From Companilactobacillus halodurans (lineage in GTDB: Bacteria; Bacillota; Bacilli; Lactobacillales; Lactobacillaceae), in assembly GCF_009600985.1 (NCBI RefSeq), contig NZ_VDFP01000017.1:1-55943 (forward strand): a stretch of DNA of 55,943 nucleotides, in the 5' to 3' direction. The position numbers and the translations under genes were made by a program. How positions within the stretch are numbered: the first letter of the stretch is position 1; each line of letters begins with the position of its first letter. Under the pieces are notes generated by a model that was not told where the DNA came from, made no database searches, and saw only the letters and a program-made list of their open reading frames with translations. Below are positions 36,969-45,975 of this stretch, in pieces.

Positions 36969-37517
36969 ATGTCAAAGAAAATTGCTGTTTTAGTTGGTAG
37001 TTTGCGTAAGGGATCATTCTCAAGACAAATTGCTAATAATCTTGTAAAGTTGTTCCCTAGCGATTACGAACCAGAATTTGTTGAAATTGGTAATCTACCA
37101 CTTTACAACGAAGATATCGATACACCTGAAAATGTACCTGCTGAATACACAGAATTCAGAAACAAAATGAAGGAAGTTTCCGGCGTACTCTTCGTCACAC
37201 CTGAATACAACCGTTCAATTCCTGGTGGTTTAAAGAATGCTATTGACGTTGGCTCACGTCCTTATGGTCAAAGTATCTGGGATAAAAAGCCAGCTGCCGT
37301 AGTCAGCGTATCTCCTGGTGCTATCAGTGGTTTTGGTGCTAACCATGCCCTACGTCAATCATTAGTCTTCTTAAATATGCCTACTTTGCAACAGCCAGAA
37401 GCATACATCGGAAACGTTACTAAGATTCTCGATGATGATGGCAACGTTGCTGAAGGAACTATTGGTTTCTTGCAAAGTATCGTTGATGCATTTGTTGGTC
37501 TATTAAATAAGTATTAA
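36969..37517 (+). CDS. NADPH-dependent FMN reductase
   Basis: 182-aa flavodoxin-fold enzyme. LVGSLRKGSFSRQIANNL is the FMN phosphate loop; VTPEYNRSIPGGLKNAID is the FMN-binding motif of the NADPH:FMN reductase/chromate and azo reductase family. It reduces free flavin or quinones in the cytosol. SD TTGGAGGAA. Single gene with a strong downstream terminator. Confidence 0.92.
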   Translation: MSKKIAVLVGSLRKGSFSRQIANNLVKLFPSDYEPEFVEIGNLPLYNEDIDTPENVPAEYTEFRNKMKEVSGVLFVTPEYNRSIPGGLKNAIDVGSRPYGQSIWDKKPAAVVSVSPGAISGFGANHALRQSLVFLNMPTLQQPEAYIGNVTKILDDDGNVAEGTIGFLQSIVDAFVGLLNKY

Positions 37518-37585
37518 AATAGATTCAGTACCTGAATAAGATTCAAAATAATTGCTACATAACTGTTTTATTGCTCGCAGTTCAA

Positions 37586-37629
37586 AAAGAGTCTGATATG
37601 AATTTAACCAATTCGATATCAGACTCTTT
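37586..37629. terminator. Bidirectional terminator
   Basis: 14-bp perfect stem AAAGAGTCTGATAT and complement with T-run, between convergent FMN-reductase and GH3 genes. Confidence 0.9.
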
Positions 37630-37639
37630 TTATTTTCTA

Positions 37640-40267
37640 TTAAAATTTCAATTTCAAAACAGTTCTCAAAACATTTATTGCCGACTTCTGTAAATCACCT
37701 AAATACATATCATTGTTATCTTTCCATTTACCGCTTAATAAGATATGATTGCCATCAACAATTTGTGCCTCGCTGTTATAAATCCATTTTTTAACTCGTT
37801 CTTTCAGAGCAGAATCGTCATCGACACGGACTTTAACGAATACGTCACCATCTGGATCAATAATAAAGTCGTTCCACATCTCCGTCTTGGTGACTTGCTT
37901 CTTCAACAAATCGTAACCTTGCTTGATTTTAATTTTACCGGACTCGTCAAATTCAGGGCCAAAATCACTCACGGCACTGAGCAAGTCGGATTTTGAATCC
38001 CCAGGCATAATCAGGTCATTACCAGCGTGCATGCTCTCTTTAGGGTCTGCTGAACTGAACCAGTCAGTCATGACCATACCCTTAAAATGCCATTCATCAC
38101 GCAAAATACTTGTTAGAGACGCAAAATTAGCTCCTGAGAAGGTGCCATTTACTCGATTATAAGATGACATCACAGCCATTGGCTGACCTTGTTCAATTGC
38201 TATCTCAAAATTACGTAAATAGATTTCACGCAAGGCTTGTTCGCCGATGATGCTATTTCCATAGTTACGATGGCTTTCTTGATTGTTGCCTAAAAAATGC
38301 TTCAAAGTGACACCAATTTTAGGATGAGATTGAACGCCCTTAGTTTCAAAGGCAGCCATGGTTCCGGATAAATATGGATCTTCAGAGAAGTACTCAAAAT
38401 TTCTTCCCCCAAGTGGATCACGATGAATATTCATCCCTGGAGCCAACCACAAATCAATGCCAAACTCCTTCATCTCAGTTCCAATAGCAAAACCAACTTT
38501 TTCAATCAACTCTTTGTTCCAAGTTTGTGCTAGAGCAGTTCCAATAGGCCAAGCAGTCGCATAATGAGTTACAGTTTGATCATTTCTCTTAAAGACAGGC
38601 TTTACTCGAACACCTGCTGGTCCATCAGCCATAACGATTGAAGGAATCTTTTTATCAACTAAAGTTCCTGTTTGTCCGGCTGCTCCAGGAACGATATCTG
38701 AAAAAATGCCCACGACAGAATTGTTTCCAGAAGACATTGTGCCTTCAACGATTTCAACTAATTCTTCTTCGGAGAGACTGGCAATGAATTCAGCCATTCC
38801 AACGTCGCCATTGTTAACATCAGCGAGAGTTTTGCCAGAGGCATTGCGAACATGTTCAATAATCTGTTCGTAGCCTTTCCCCGGCAAGTCCTCTCGTTTT
38901 TCAACAAAAGTTGTTACAGCTGATTTATCTTGATAAGTGACAAATTCAGGCTCTGCAAAATTTTCGGCTTTTAAAATAAAGTGAGGTACACCACTGACAT
39001 GTTTTAGTTCCACCTTATTTTTTGATAAAGCTGTGGGGTCGATTCGAGGTTCCAGTGCTTTATTGACCTTCTTCAAAACTACTTTTTTATCTAGCTTGAA
39101 ATTGGCTACCACTGAAGTATTGCGCGAACTGTTTCCGACTCTAATCAAATAAGTTCCCGGCAATAGAACATAAGCTCTGATATCGTTATCGAAGACGCTC
39201 AAATCAGTCGTTGGAATTTCAAATTCTAAAGTTTGCTTAGCCTTAGGACGTAGAACGGTCGTCTTTTGATAATCGACTAAATCTTGGTAAGGCGTTGGAA
39301 TATCGGTTTGAGGCTTAGAAACATAGATTTGAACGGTTTCTTGACCAGCAAAATCTTCACCCGTATTTTCCACATCAACTTTTAATCGTAGATCATCTTC
39401 ATTAACTTTCACGCTTTGAGTATCGATGAAGAATTTTGTATAGCTCAAACCATAGCCAAATTCAAAACGTGGCTTAATATCAAAACTGTCGAAATAGCGA
39501 TAGCCCACATAAATTCCTTCGACATATTCAGGATTCGACATGCCAAAGTTCTTTGAACTAGGGTAATCGGAATATGAAAAGCCCCAAGTATCGCTCAATT
39601 TACCAGATGGAGTTTTAGTTCCGTCTAAGATTTCAGCGATAGCATCGCCACCGACCATTCCTAATTGAGAGACTAAAACGACGCTATCGAGCAACGGACA
39701 TTCATCGATAAAACTAGTGTCCATCACGCCACCAACGTTTAACAATACGATGCTGTTAGTGTAATATTCGCTCATTCTTTGAATATTAGCCAACTCATTG
39801 TCGGTCAATTTAAAATCGCCCTTGTGATCGCGACGGTCATAATTTTCACCAGAACTCCGTGAAATTACATAAATCCCCGTTGTGGCATCGTTGAATTCAC
39901 CTATTTCTGGATCTTTGAAACTAAAAGCTGGTGCTAATAAACTCATCGGATCATCTTTTAATTTATCTTGATAAGCCTGTTCTTCTTTTTGATAGTATCG
40001 TTGCAACCTAGCTAGCCATGGTTTTGAAGTGACTGTGAAATGGTCATTTTCAAGGCCCTCTAAAATGCTGACGACACTGCGTTGATTGACATCCCCTGAA
40101 CCAGTACCGCCCTTTACAGTGGCAAAAGCTCCATGGCCGTACAAGGCAACTGTCTTATTTTTTAATGGTAAAGTGTTATTTTTATTTTGTAAGAGAACGA
40201 TTGCTTCACTAGCAACGTCCTTAGCTAATTCCTGATTTTCAATTTCTCGTTGTGAAATATTTTCCAT
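37640..40267 (-). CDS. GH3 beta-glucosidase with swapped domain order
   Basis: 875 aa. The domain normally C-terminal in GH3 comes first (~10-260; EAIVLLQNKNNTLPL, LYGHGAFA), then an Fn3-like domain (~300-385), and the (alpha/beta)8 catalytic domain last (~480-800; MADGPAGVRV, APGMNIHRDPLGGRNFEYFS, LKHFLGNNQE, and MVMTDWFSS with the nucleophile Asp). This permuted layout is known in Ruminococcus albus-type beta-glucosidases. No signal peptide, so it acts on imported glucosides. Glucose, xylose or phenolic aglycone specificity is not determinable. SD GGAGA. Confidence 0.9.
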   Translation of the reverse strand: MENISQREIENQELAKDVASEAIVLLQNKNNTLPLKNKTVALYGHGAFATVKGGTGSGDVNQRSVVSILEGLENDHFTVTSKPWLARLQRYYQKEEQAYQDKLKDDPMSLLAPAFSFKDPEIGEFNDATTGIYVISRSSGENYDRRDHKGDFKLTDNELANIQRMSEYYTNSIVLLNVGGVMDTSFIDECPLLDSVVLVSQLGMVGGDAIAEILDGTKTPSGKLSDTWGFSYSDYPSSKNFGMSNPEYVEGIYVGYRYFDSFDIKPRFEFGYGLSYTKFFIDTQSVKVNEDDLRLKVDVENTGEDFAGQETVQIYVSKPQTDIPTPYQDLVDYQKTTVLRPKAKQTLEFEIPTTDLSVFDNDIRAYVLLPGTYLIRVGNSSRNTSVVANFKLDKKVVLKKVNKALEPRIDPTALSKNKVELKHVSGVPHFILKAENFAEPEFVTYQDKSAVTTFVEKREDLPGKGYEQIIEHVRNASGKTLADVNNGDVGMAEFIASLSEEELVEIVEGTMSSGNNSVVGIFSDIVPGAAGQTGTLVDKKIPSIVMADGPAGVRVKPVFKRNDQTVTHYATAWPIGTALAQTWNKELIEKVGFAIGTEMKEFGIDLWLAPGMNIHRDPLGGRNFEYFSEDPYLSGTMAAFETKGVQSHPKIGVTLKHFLGNNQESHRNYGNSIIGEQALREIYLRNFEIAIEQGQPMAVMSSYNRVNGTFSGANFASLTSILRDEWHFKGMVMTDWFSSADPKESMHAGNDLIMPGDSKSDLLSAVSDFGPEFDESGKIKIKQGYDLLKKQVTKTEMWNDFIIDPDGDVFVKVRVDDDSALKERVKKWIYNSEAQIVDGNHILLSGKWKDNNDMYLGDLQKSAINVLRTVLKLKF

Positions 40268-40328
40268 CTAAAATTATCTCCTTTGGTGGAAACTAGACTC
40301 AAGTTAATTTTACACTTTTCGCATAAAA

Positions 40329-40356
40329 AAGTGATGACCACACCGGTCAATCACTT
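40329..40356 (-). terminator. Terminator of the small membrane-protein gene
   Basis: Stem AAGTGAT-GACC / GGTC-A-ATCACTT with a U-run on the minus strand; it overlaps the gene's stop codon. Confidence 0.75.
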
Positions 40357-40546
40357 ATTTTTTAAAGATATATTTTCGTAAAATAAATTTATGAATCAAA
40401 ATGAGTAGAATAATCAAAATTATTCCAATCACGACTTCACTAAAAATCAAATTCCATCCTAAGGCTTGAAAGATATTTAGTAACGGATTATTAAAAATAG
40501 AAATCAATAAGAGCAGTAAAATTATATCAGCTGTAAAAATATTCAT
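40355..40546 (-). CDS. Small two-helix membrane protein, unknown function
   Basis: 63 aa. Two hydrophobic segments (~6-24 and ~38-55) and a basic tail (HKFILRKYIFKK). Real by its SD (GGAGG, seven bases from ATG) and its own terminator. No family recognised. It lies between GH3 and coaBC on the strand opposite to coaBC. Confidence 0.7.
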   Translation of the reverse strand: MNIFTADIILLLLLISIFNNPLLNIFQALGWNLIFSEVVIGIILIILLILIHKFILRKYIFKK

Positions 40547-40625
40547 TATAATCCTCCAATACCAAAATCATATCATATTTGAAAACATGTATAATATAGT
40601 AAGAAAAAATTTTTGAGGTGAAAAA

Positions 40626-41816
40626 ATGCTCAATGATAAGCACATTGCTGTTTACGTAACTGGTGGAATTGCCGCCTATAAAAGTTTAAACGTCGTTCGA
40701 GAATTAATTAAAAATAAGGCTCAAGTCCAAGTCATCATGACTGAGGCTGCTCAAAAATTCGTCACTCCCCTAACCTTTGCGACCTTAAGTCAAAGACCAG
40801 TTATCACTGACAATTTTCAGGCTCAAACTCAAATCGATGACTTCATCCCTCATATCAAATTAGCTTTATGGACTGATTTAGCCGTTGTCATTCCAGCAAC
40901 TGCCAATATCATCGCTAAAATGGCTAACGGTTTAGCTGACGACATTGTTTCAACTAGCTTGGTAGCTACTAAAGCTCCCAAATTAGTCTTTCCTGCGATG
41001 AATACTGATATGTACGAAAATCTGGCCGTCCAAAATAATTTAAAAATTTTGAAACAAATGAACGTCCAAATAGTTGAACCAGCCACCGGCTTTTTAGCTG
41101 AAAGCATGACTGGAAAAGGCCGTCTGCCAGAATTATCGGAAATCATGGCGGCTATCAAAAGTAATTTTATTGAAAAAAAGTTAGCTGGCAAAAAAGTAAT
41201 TGTCACTGCTGGCGGGACTAAAGAAGCTATCGACCCCGTTCGTTATATTGGCAACCGCTCCTCTGGAAAAATGGGCTTTGCCATGGCTAAAGTGGCTCGT
41301 GACCTCGGTGCTGACGTAACTTTAATTACCACTGTTGATATTAACTTTAATAATATGAATATTATTAAAGTTCAAACCGCTAGTGAGATGATGAAACAGT
41401 TGCAAGAAATTTTTCAAGATACCGATGTCTTAATCATGGCCGCCGCCGTAGCAGACTTCAAACCAGTCCATGTCAGTGATCAAAAAATCAAAAAAAATAA
41501 CGATGAAGATATTTTCAACGTTAAATTAACTAAAAATCCTGATATTTTAAAAACTATCGCTGCTACTAAAACTAATCAATTCGTAGTTGGCTTCGCCGCA
41601 GAGACCCAAAATCTTCTCTCTAATGCTGAAAAGAAATTAGCTAGTAAAAATGCTGATGTCATTTTAGCCAACAATGTCAGTCAAAAAGGCGCCGGTTTTG
41701 GTGTCGACACTAACCAAATAACCTTGCTTGAAAAGGGACATGAACCAGTCAAATGGGATTTGATGTCAAAAACAGATGTTGCTAAAAAGTTTTGGGATTT
41801 CTACTTAAATAAATAA
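40626..41816 (+). CDS. coaBC: Phosphopantothenoylcysteine decarboxylase / phosphopantothenate-cysteine ligase
   Basis: 396-aa bifunctional coenzyme A biosynthesis enzyme. CoaC half (~1-185): flavoprotein fold with AVYVTGGIAAYKS, FIPHIKLALWTD (catalytic His) and PAMNTDMY. CoaB half (~190-396): VTAGGTKEAIDPVRYIGNRSSGKMG nucleotide-binding loop and AAVADFKPV, FAAET. Complete. SD GAGGTG. It has a distant UbiX-like fold but is unrelated to the decarboxylase operon that converges on it. Confidence 0.95.
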   Translation: MLNDKHIAVYVTGGIAAYKSLNVVRELIKNKAQVQVIMTEAAQKFVTPLTFATLSQRPVITDNFQAQTQIDDFIPHIKLALWTDLAVVIPATANIIAKMANGLADDIVSTSLVATKAPKLVFPAMNTDMYENLAVQNNLKILKQMNVQIVEPATGFLAESMTGKGRLPELSEIMAAIKSNFIEKKLAGKKVIVTAGGTKEAIDPVRYIGNRSSGKMGFAMAKVARDLGADVTLITTVDINFNNMNIIKVQTASEMMKQLQEIFQDTDVLIMAAAVADFKPVHVSDQKIKKNNDEDIFNVKLTKNPDILKTIAATKTNQFVVGFAAETQNLLSNAEKKLASKNADVILANNVSQKGAGFGVDTNQITLLEKGHEPVKWDLMSKTDVAKKFWDFYLNK

Positions 41817-41822
41817 GTACAA

Positions 41823-41862
41823 AAATAACCTATCAACTAAAAATCAGTTGATAGGTTATTTT
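41823..41862. terminator. Bidirectional terminator between coaBC and lpdD
   Basis: 16-bp perfect stem AAATAACCTATCAACT and complement, with A- and T-runs. Confidence 0.9.
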
Positions 41863-41873
41863 GTCTATTCAGT

Positions 41874-42281
41874 TTACTGTGGGTTTTCATTATCACTGTA
41901 ATAAATTGGTTCTGGCGCATCAAAATCAGTCTTTTGCAACCAAGTTTTGATTTGTTCGCCAAGATTTTGCGACATTTGACCAGAAACCATAATCTGCTTT
42001 TTGGAAATATGATTGACGTGGACTCCAGCTGTTATCGTACAGCTGCCAGGCAACTCATTTTGAATCACTTGACCAATACGTCTTGCTAACACGTCATCTT
42101 TATGCAAACGCCCGTCATGACTAGGATATCGGATTGTTTGCATTTCTGTTTCTTTAGTCAAAGTAGTAACTGTCCCAATATGAGGCGTATCGCCACCTGT
42201 GACTTCAATAAACAAATCTTTTCCGACAACTTCAACTTGAGCATCCATCGTGTAATTTTCTTGAGTTACTGAGAATTTCAT
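41874..42281 (-). CDS. lpdD: Non-oxidative hydroxyarylic acid decarboxylase, subunit D (LpdD)
   Basis: 135-aa small partner of UbiD/UbiX-type aromatic acid decarboxylases. It contains EVTGGDTPHIGTVTTL and RYPSHDGRLHKDDVLARRI, typical of the subunit D family (LpdD of L. plantarum, VdcD/BsdD relatives). It starts immediately after the UbiX stop, its SD lying within the UbiX coding sequence, and ends the operon before a terminator. Its exact function is not established even in model systems. Confidence 0.85.
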   Translation of the reverse strand: MKFSVTQENYTMDAQVEVVGKDLFIEVTGGDTPHIGTVTTLTKETEMQTIRYPSHDGRLHKDDVLARRIGQVIQNELPGSCTITAGVHVNHISKKQIMVSGQMSQNLGEQIKTWLQKTDFDAPEPIYYSDNENPQ

Positions 42282-42854
42282 TTAAACTCCCTCCCAACGC
42301 CGATCAATTTCGTTAGCAATCCCCAAAGCATCCAATTCTTTCATCGTTTGATGATCAACTAGGTCTTGAATAGTTTGGGGATGATTATAGAAGGCAGGAA
42401 TTGGTGGTATCATTTGAACGCCCATTTTTGACAGTTTTGTCATGTTTTCCAGGTGAATGGTATTCAATGGTGTTTCTCGTGGTACGACAATCAATTTCCG
42501 CTGTTCTTTCAGTGTTACATCTGCCGCACGCGAGATTAAATTGTCACCGATACCGACTGAAATACTGGCAACAGTTTTCATACTAGCAGGCACGATTACC
42601 ATTCCATCTGTCAAAAACGAACCACTGGCGATAGTTGCACCTAAATCGCTGTCACTGTAAAAATAATCTGCTAAATCTTTTATTTCTGAAAGTGACATAT
42701 CAGTTTCTAGTTGCAAATTTTTCTTGGCCCAGGCACTGAAAACAACATGTGTTTCTACATTTTCAATTGACTTTAATTTTTTCATCAAGTCGATTGCATA
42801 AATTGTCCCTGAGGCACCAGTTACGCCGATAACAATTTTTCTGACGCGTGACAT
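42282..42854 (-). CDS. lpdB: UbiX-family flavin prenyltransferase (LpdB)
   Basis: 190 aa. GVTGASGTIYAIDLMKKL is the FMN-binding start; IVPASMKTVASISVGIGDNLISRAADVTLKE and VPRETPLNTIHLENM carry the conserved residues of UbiX. The enzyme makes prenylated FMN, the cofactor of the UbiD partner, from FMN and dimethylallyl phosphate. Placed 12 nt after the UbiD gene. Confidence 0.93.
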   Translation of the reverse strand: MSRVRKIVIGVTGASGTIYAIDLMKKLKSIENVETHVVFSAWAKKNLQLETDMSLSEIKDLADYFYSDSDLGATIASGSFLTDGMVIVPASMKTVASISVGIGDNLISRAADVTLKEQRKLIVVPRETPLNTIHLENMTKLSKMGVQMIPPIPAFYNHPQTIQDLVDHQTMKELDALGIANEIDRRWEGV

Positions 42855-42866
42855 CTCAACACTTCC

Positions 42867-44342
42867 TTAGTCTAAATATTTTTTCCAATCTTTAACTTCT
42901 TTAAATTGAGCACGAACGAATTGGTCCTTCATGTCAAATGGTACTGTTCCATCGATAATTGTCTTAGAACTCATGCCACGGACACGGATTGACTTAGGAT
43001 CATATTCTGGTCTTTCTGATGGATCAAGTGGGTGATTACGCATTCCAGGCAAGACCATAATGTCTTTATCGCCTTGGAAACGTGTATTCATCGTCCAAAC
43101 GACATCATTCATATCAAAGATATCGACATCTTCATCTACTAAGAAGACTGTCTTCAATTCCTTGAAGGCTGACAAAGCTAAAATAGCAGCTTGTCTTTGA
43201 ATACCTTCATCAGCTTCATTATCTTTGTGAATTTGCATGATAGTCATCAACTTACCGCCACCTGCTGGTGGATTATAAACGTTAACAACTTTTCCAGGAA
43301 TAGCCTTATCAACTAATTCAAGAATACTTGCTTCTGTTGGAATACCAGCCATTGAAACGTGTTCTTCACTAGGTCCAATAGTTGTTTGCATAATTGGGTT
43401 ATCTTTTCTGTGCGTGATAGCCTTAACTTTAACAACATTAACAGCTGGATTAGCATCCCCATTATAACCAGGGAATTCAGGCATAGCCTTACCAGTATGA
43501 GTGTTGATATCTTCTTGCATTGTTTGGTTAGGCATGATTTCTGCTTCAACGACAAATTCAGAACGAGCAATCGCCTTTTCATCAATTGTCTTAGCATCAA
43601 CTAATTGAACGGCTTGGTTACGCAAAGCACCAGCAATGTTCAATTCATCATAGCCAAGTGGAGTTGTAGGTGGCTCGAAAGTAGCACCAATGGTAATAGC
43701 TGGATCCAAACCAATGTTAATTGTGATAGGCATAGGTTTGTTCAACTTTTCAAATTGCTTTTGGAAGTGTCCAATGTGACGGCCACCAGGCATGATGTAC
43801 ATACCGATAGTATCTTTATCTTCAAGAACCATACGGTGAATTGTAACATCAGTCATAGTCTTGTCTGGATCTGAACCCAAAACAAGTCCCATAGTGATAT
43901 AAGGACCAGCATCGTATTCAGTATTTGTTGGAGCTGGCAAAATTTTTCTAATATCAAAATCTTTATCAGTTGCTTTGTGAACAACTTCTTGTGCAGGAGC
44001 TTCACTTGAATCGACCATTACTGGAGCAACTGGGTGTTCAACAGAATCTTTGAGCAAGCGTCCCAAAGTTTTGTAGTCGTGATTTAAAATTAACCCATCA
44101 CGCTTGCGACTGGCCATAGCACCAATAAAGACACGTGAACCTGGGAATCCTTTCACATTGTTGAACATCATAGCAGGTCCCTCTTGAGTAGGACGCTTAA
44201 CGGTACCACCAGCACCGATATAGCGATAAACTCCAGAAAGTTCTGCATCAGGATCAACTTCAACGTCTGTTTCGTGATATTGACCTGGTTGTTTCTTTAA
44301 TTCGTCAATAACTCTTCTTAAATCATAAGGTTTATCTGACAT
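42867..44342 (-). CDS. lpdC: UbiD-family gallate/protocatechuate decarboxylase (LpdC)
   Basis: About 491 aa from ATG 44342 (SD GAGGAGG), close to LpdC of L. plantarum. Recognisable UbiD segments: GGTVKRPTQEGPAMMFNNV, VTIHRMVLEDKDTIGMYI, HIGHFQKQFEK, TIGPSEEHVSM and DVDIFDMNDVVWTMNTRF (conserved acidic residues). Uses prenyl-FMN to decarboxylate gallate to pyrogallol, possibly also protocatechuate to catechol. The tannase upstream, which releases gallate, makes gallate the likely substrate. A separate promoter and LysR-type palindrome precede it. Confidence 0.9.
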   Translation of the reverse strand: MSDKPYDLRRVIDELKKQPGQYHETDVEVDPDAELSGVYRYIGAGGTVKRPTQEGPAMMFNNVKGFPGSRVFIGAMASRKRDGLILNHDYKTLGRLLKDSVEHPVAPVMVDSSEAPAQEVVHKATDKDFDIRKILPAPTNTEYDAGPYITMGLVLGSDPDKTMTDVTIHRMVLEDKDTIGMYIMPGGRHIGHFQKQFEKLNKPMPITINIGLDPAITIGATFEPPTTPLGYDELNIAGALRNQAVQLVDAKTIDEKAIARSEFVVEAEIMPNQTMQEDINTHTGKAMPEFPGYNGDANPAVNVVKVKAITHRKDNPIMQTTIGPSEEHVSMAGIPTEASILELVDKAIPGKVVNVYNPPAGGGKLMTIMQIHKDNEADEGIQRQAAILALSAFKELKTVFLVDEDVDIFDMNDVVWTMNTRFQGDKDIMVLPGMRNHPLDPSERPEYDPKSIRVRGMSSKTIIDGTVPFDMKDQFVRAQFKEVKDWKKYLD

Positions 44343-44374
44343 GTAAATGCCTCCTCGTTTTCTTAACAATGCTT

Positions 44375-44403
44375 ATTATAAAAGGAACAAATACTCGGAA
44401 CAA
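44375..44403 (-). promoter_or_regulatory. Promoter of the lpdC operon
   Basis: On the minus strand TTGTTC (44398-44403), 17-bp spacer, TATAAT (44375-44380), then the lpdC SD about 20 nt downstream. The weak -35 suits an activator-dependent promoter. Confidence 0.6.
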
Positions 44404-44423
44404 TTCAAGAAATCGGTATAGAT

Positions 44424-44438
44424 ATTCCAAATTGGAAT
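44424..44438. promoter_or_regulatory. LysR-type operator candidate
   Basis: ATTCCAAATTGGAAT: perfect 7-bp arms about one base, containing a T-N11-A motif. Its centre lies ~28 bp upstream of the -35, near position -63, where LysR activators usually bind. L. plantarum activates tannase and gallate decarboxylase genes through the LysR-type TanR. Confidence 0.6.
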
Positions 44439-44448
44439 GTTTTCTGAT

Positions 44449-45846
44449 TTAACAAATCTTATCAATCCAAGTGAAGAGATCTCTTAAATCATAATCGCCG
44501 CTGTGTGGAGTACCCCAAGGCATAGCGAAGTCAACTTGATAACCAGCATTCCTTAACAATGTTGTTAAAATTACTGGAATAGCAAACGAAGTATCTCGAT
44601 CGCTACCACCATGACGAATCCGCCAATACTTAGCAGTTTGTGAGGTTTTATCATTGATATAAGTCAATGGATTGATTCCCTTAATAATCGTTTGGTCGGC
44701 TAGATTGGAAACGACATGACTCTTGTCTTGAGAAAAATTTGTGAAGTGTTTACTGTCTTCATTCCCATCACCGAACAAATTAGGTTCAGGATTTTTCATA
44801 TCCAAATCATCAAAAGCCGGTACGCTCTTCATACGAGTAATGAAATTTAAATATTTTTCCCAATCGATATCTTTAACAACGTTATCAGAATCAACTTTAA
44901 TACCCTGGTCAGCAGTTACTTTTTTACCACTATCGAGTGCTTTTTGAGCTGACTCCTTAATGAATTTTTCAACGTAATTTAAAAATGAGCCACTGCCATC
45001 ATCATTTAAACTCAATTTATTTCCAGTTTCATCAGTTAAATTCAAATTATTAAGATACGAACTAAAGTTTTGCTTTAATAATTTTGAATTAGCTTGTTCT
45101 TCACTAGTCAATTGACCGCTGATATTTTTAAAAATTGGCATTCCTGATGAATCTTTTTCTCCTGTCATCGTGGTTCTAGTCCAATCATTGATTCCATTGA
45201 ATTCCCATTCATAAGCACTGTCAGCATTTTCAAGATTGTGAATGGGACAATAGCAACTAGCCGCAAAAATTGCATCTGACTCATCAGCTGCACCTATTTG
45301 TTGTAAATATTTTTCAAAAAATGAAGCATTGCCGGATGTCCCTGTAGCAGCAGAGGTAGCACCTCCAGCACTAGTACCGTTAGTAATAATCCTGTCAGTG
45401 TTTCCAGGAATCAAGTGACGATTATGACGAACGTACCTGATAGCAGCTTTCATATCGACTAAAAATGCTGGGGCTTTGCCAACAAATTTACCGTTACCAT
45501 CTTTAATAGTCCGACCTCTTAAACCAGCAGAAACTACAACATAGCCATGTTCAAGCGCCTTAACAATCGTTTGTGCATTACTTGGAAAGGCCTTGTTACC
45601 AGGAAAATCACGTGGTCCAGGCATATAGCCGCCAACCGTATTGGGCATAAAAATTGGTGCTGTATCTTTGTTATAACCATTAACTATCCCATCATGATAA
45701 TAAGCTAGTGGAACAAAGATATTCAATTTTTGAATCTCTGAGACAGGTTTTTCGACATAAGTCACATCCCTAAATTCACGATAGGAAATCCCCTCATCGC
45801 CCGGTAAAGTTTGATCATCATATTGATTAACATTTAGTTTTAACAT
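44449..45846 (-). CDS. tanB: Tannase (tannin acyl hydrolase, TanB type)
   Basis: 465 aa from ATG 45846 (SD GGAGG; TTG 45861 would overlap it). Alpha/beta-hydrolase with nucleophile elbow ITNGTSAGGATSAATG (Ser159) and, near the C-terminus, Asp in HGGSDRDTSFA and His in WGTPHSGDYD, matching the L. plantarum TanB triad. It releases gallate from gallotannins, epigallocatechin gallate or alkyl gallates. No signal peptide, so intracellular, unlike the secreted TanA. It precedes the gallate decarboxylase genes by ~100 bp. A cre site and an unusual structured element lie upstream. Confidence 0.93.
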   Translation of the reverse strand: MLKLNVNQYDDQTLPGDEGISYREFRDVTYVEKPVSEIQKLNIFVPLAYYHDGIVNGYNKDTAPIFMPNTVGGYMPGPRDFPGNKAFPSNAQTIVKALEHGYVVVSAGLRGRTIKDGNGKFVGKAPAFLVDMKAAIRYVRHNRHLIPGNTDRIITNGTSAGGATSAATGTSGNASFFEKYLQQIGAADESDAIFAASCYCPIHNLENADSAYEWEFNGINDWTRTTMTGEKDSSGMPIFKNISGQLTSEEQANSKLLKQNFSSYLNNLNLTDETGNKLSLNDDGSGSFLNYVEKFIKESAQKALDSGKKVTADQGIKVDSDNVVKDIDWEKYLNFITRMKSVPAFDDLDMKNPEPNLFGDGNEDSKHFTNFSQDKSHVVSNLADQTIIKGINPLTYINDKTSQTAKYWRIRHGGSDRDTSFAIPVILTTLLRNAGYQVDFAMPWGTPHSGDYDLRDLFTWIDKIC

Positions 45847-45874
45847 TTCGTTTACCTCCAAAAACTAGATTTAT

Positions 45875-45888
45875 TGTAAACGATTTAA
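45875..45888 (+). promoter_or_regulatory. cre (CcpA) site at tanB
   Basis: TGTAAACGATTTAA matches 13 of 14 cre positions. It ends 42 nt upstream of tanB, close to a TACAAT that could be the -10 box. Confidence 0.6.
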
Positions 45889-45924
45889 TGAATTATTCAT
45901 AACATTTCAAATAACACAAAAATA

Positions 45925-45953
45925 CCCTCACAATCAATTAATAACTGTGCGGG
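45925..45953 (-). terminator. Hairpin terminator between element A and tanB
   Basis: On the minus strand CCCGCACAGT pairs with ATTGTGAGGG (one mismatch) around a 9-nt loop, followed by TATTTTTGTG. It would end a transcript that starts upstream and crosses element A, before it reaches tanB. Confidence 0.65.
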
Positions 45954-45975
45954 CCCAATTTTGTTAGTGTAATAT

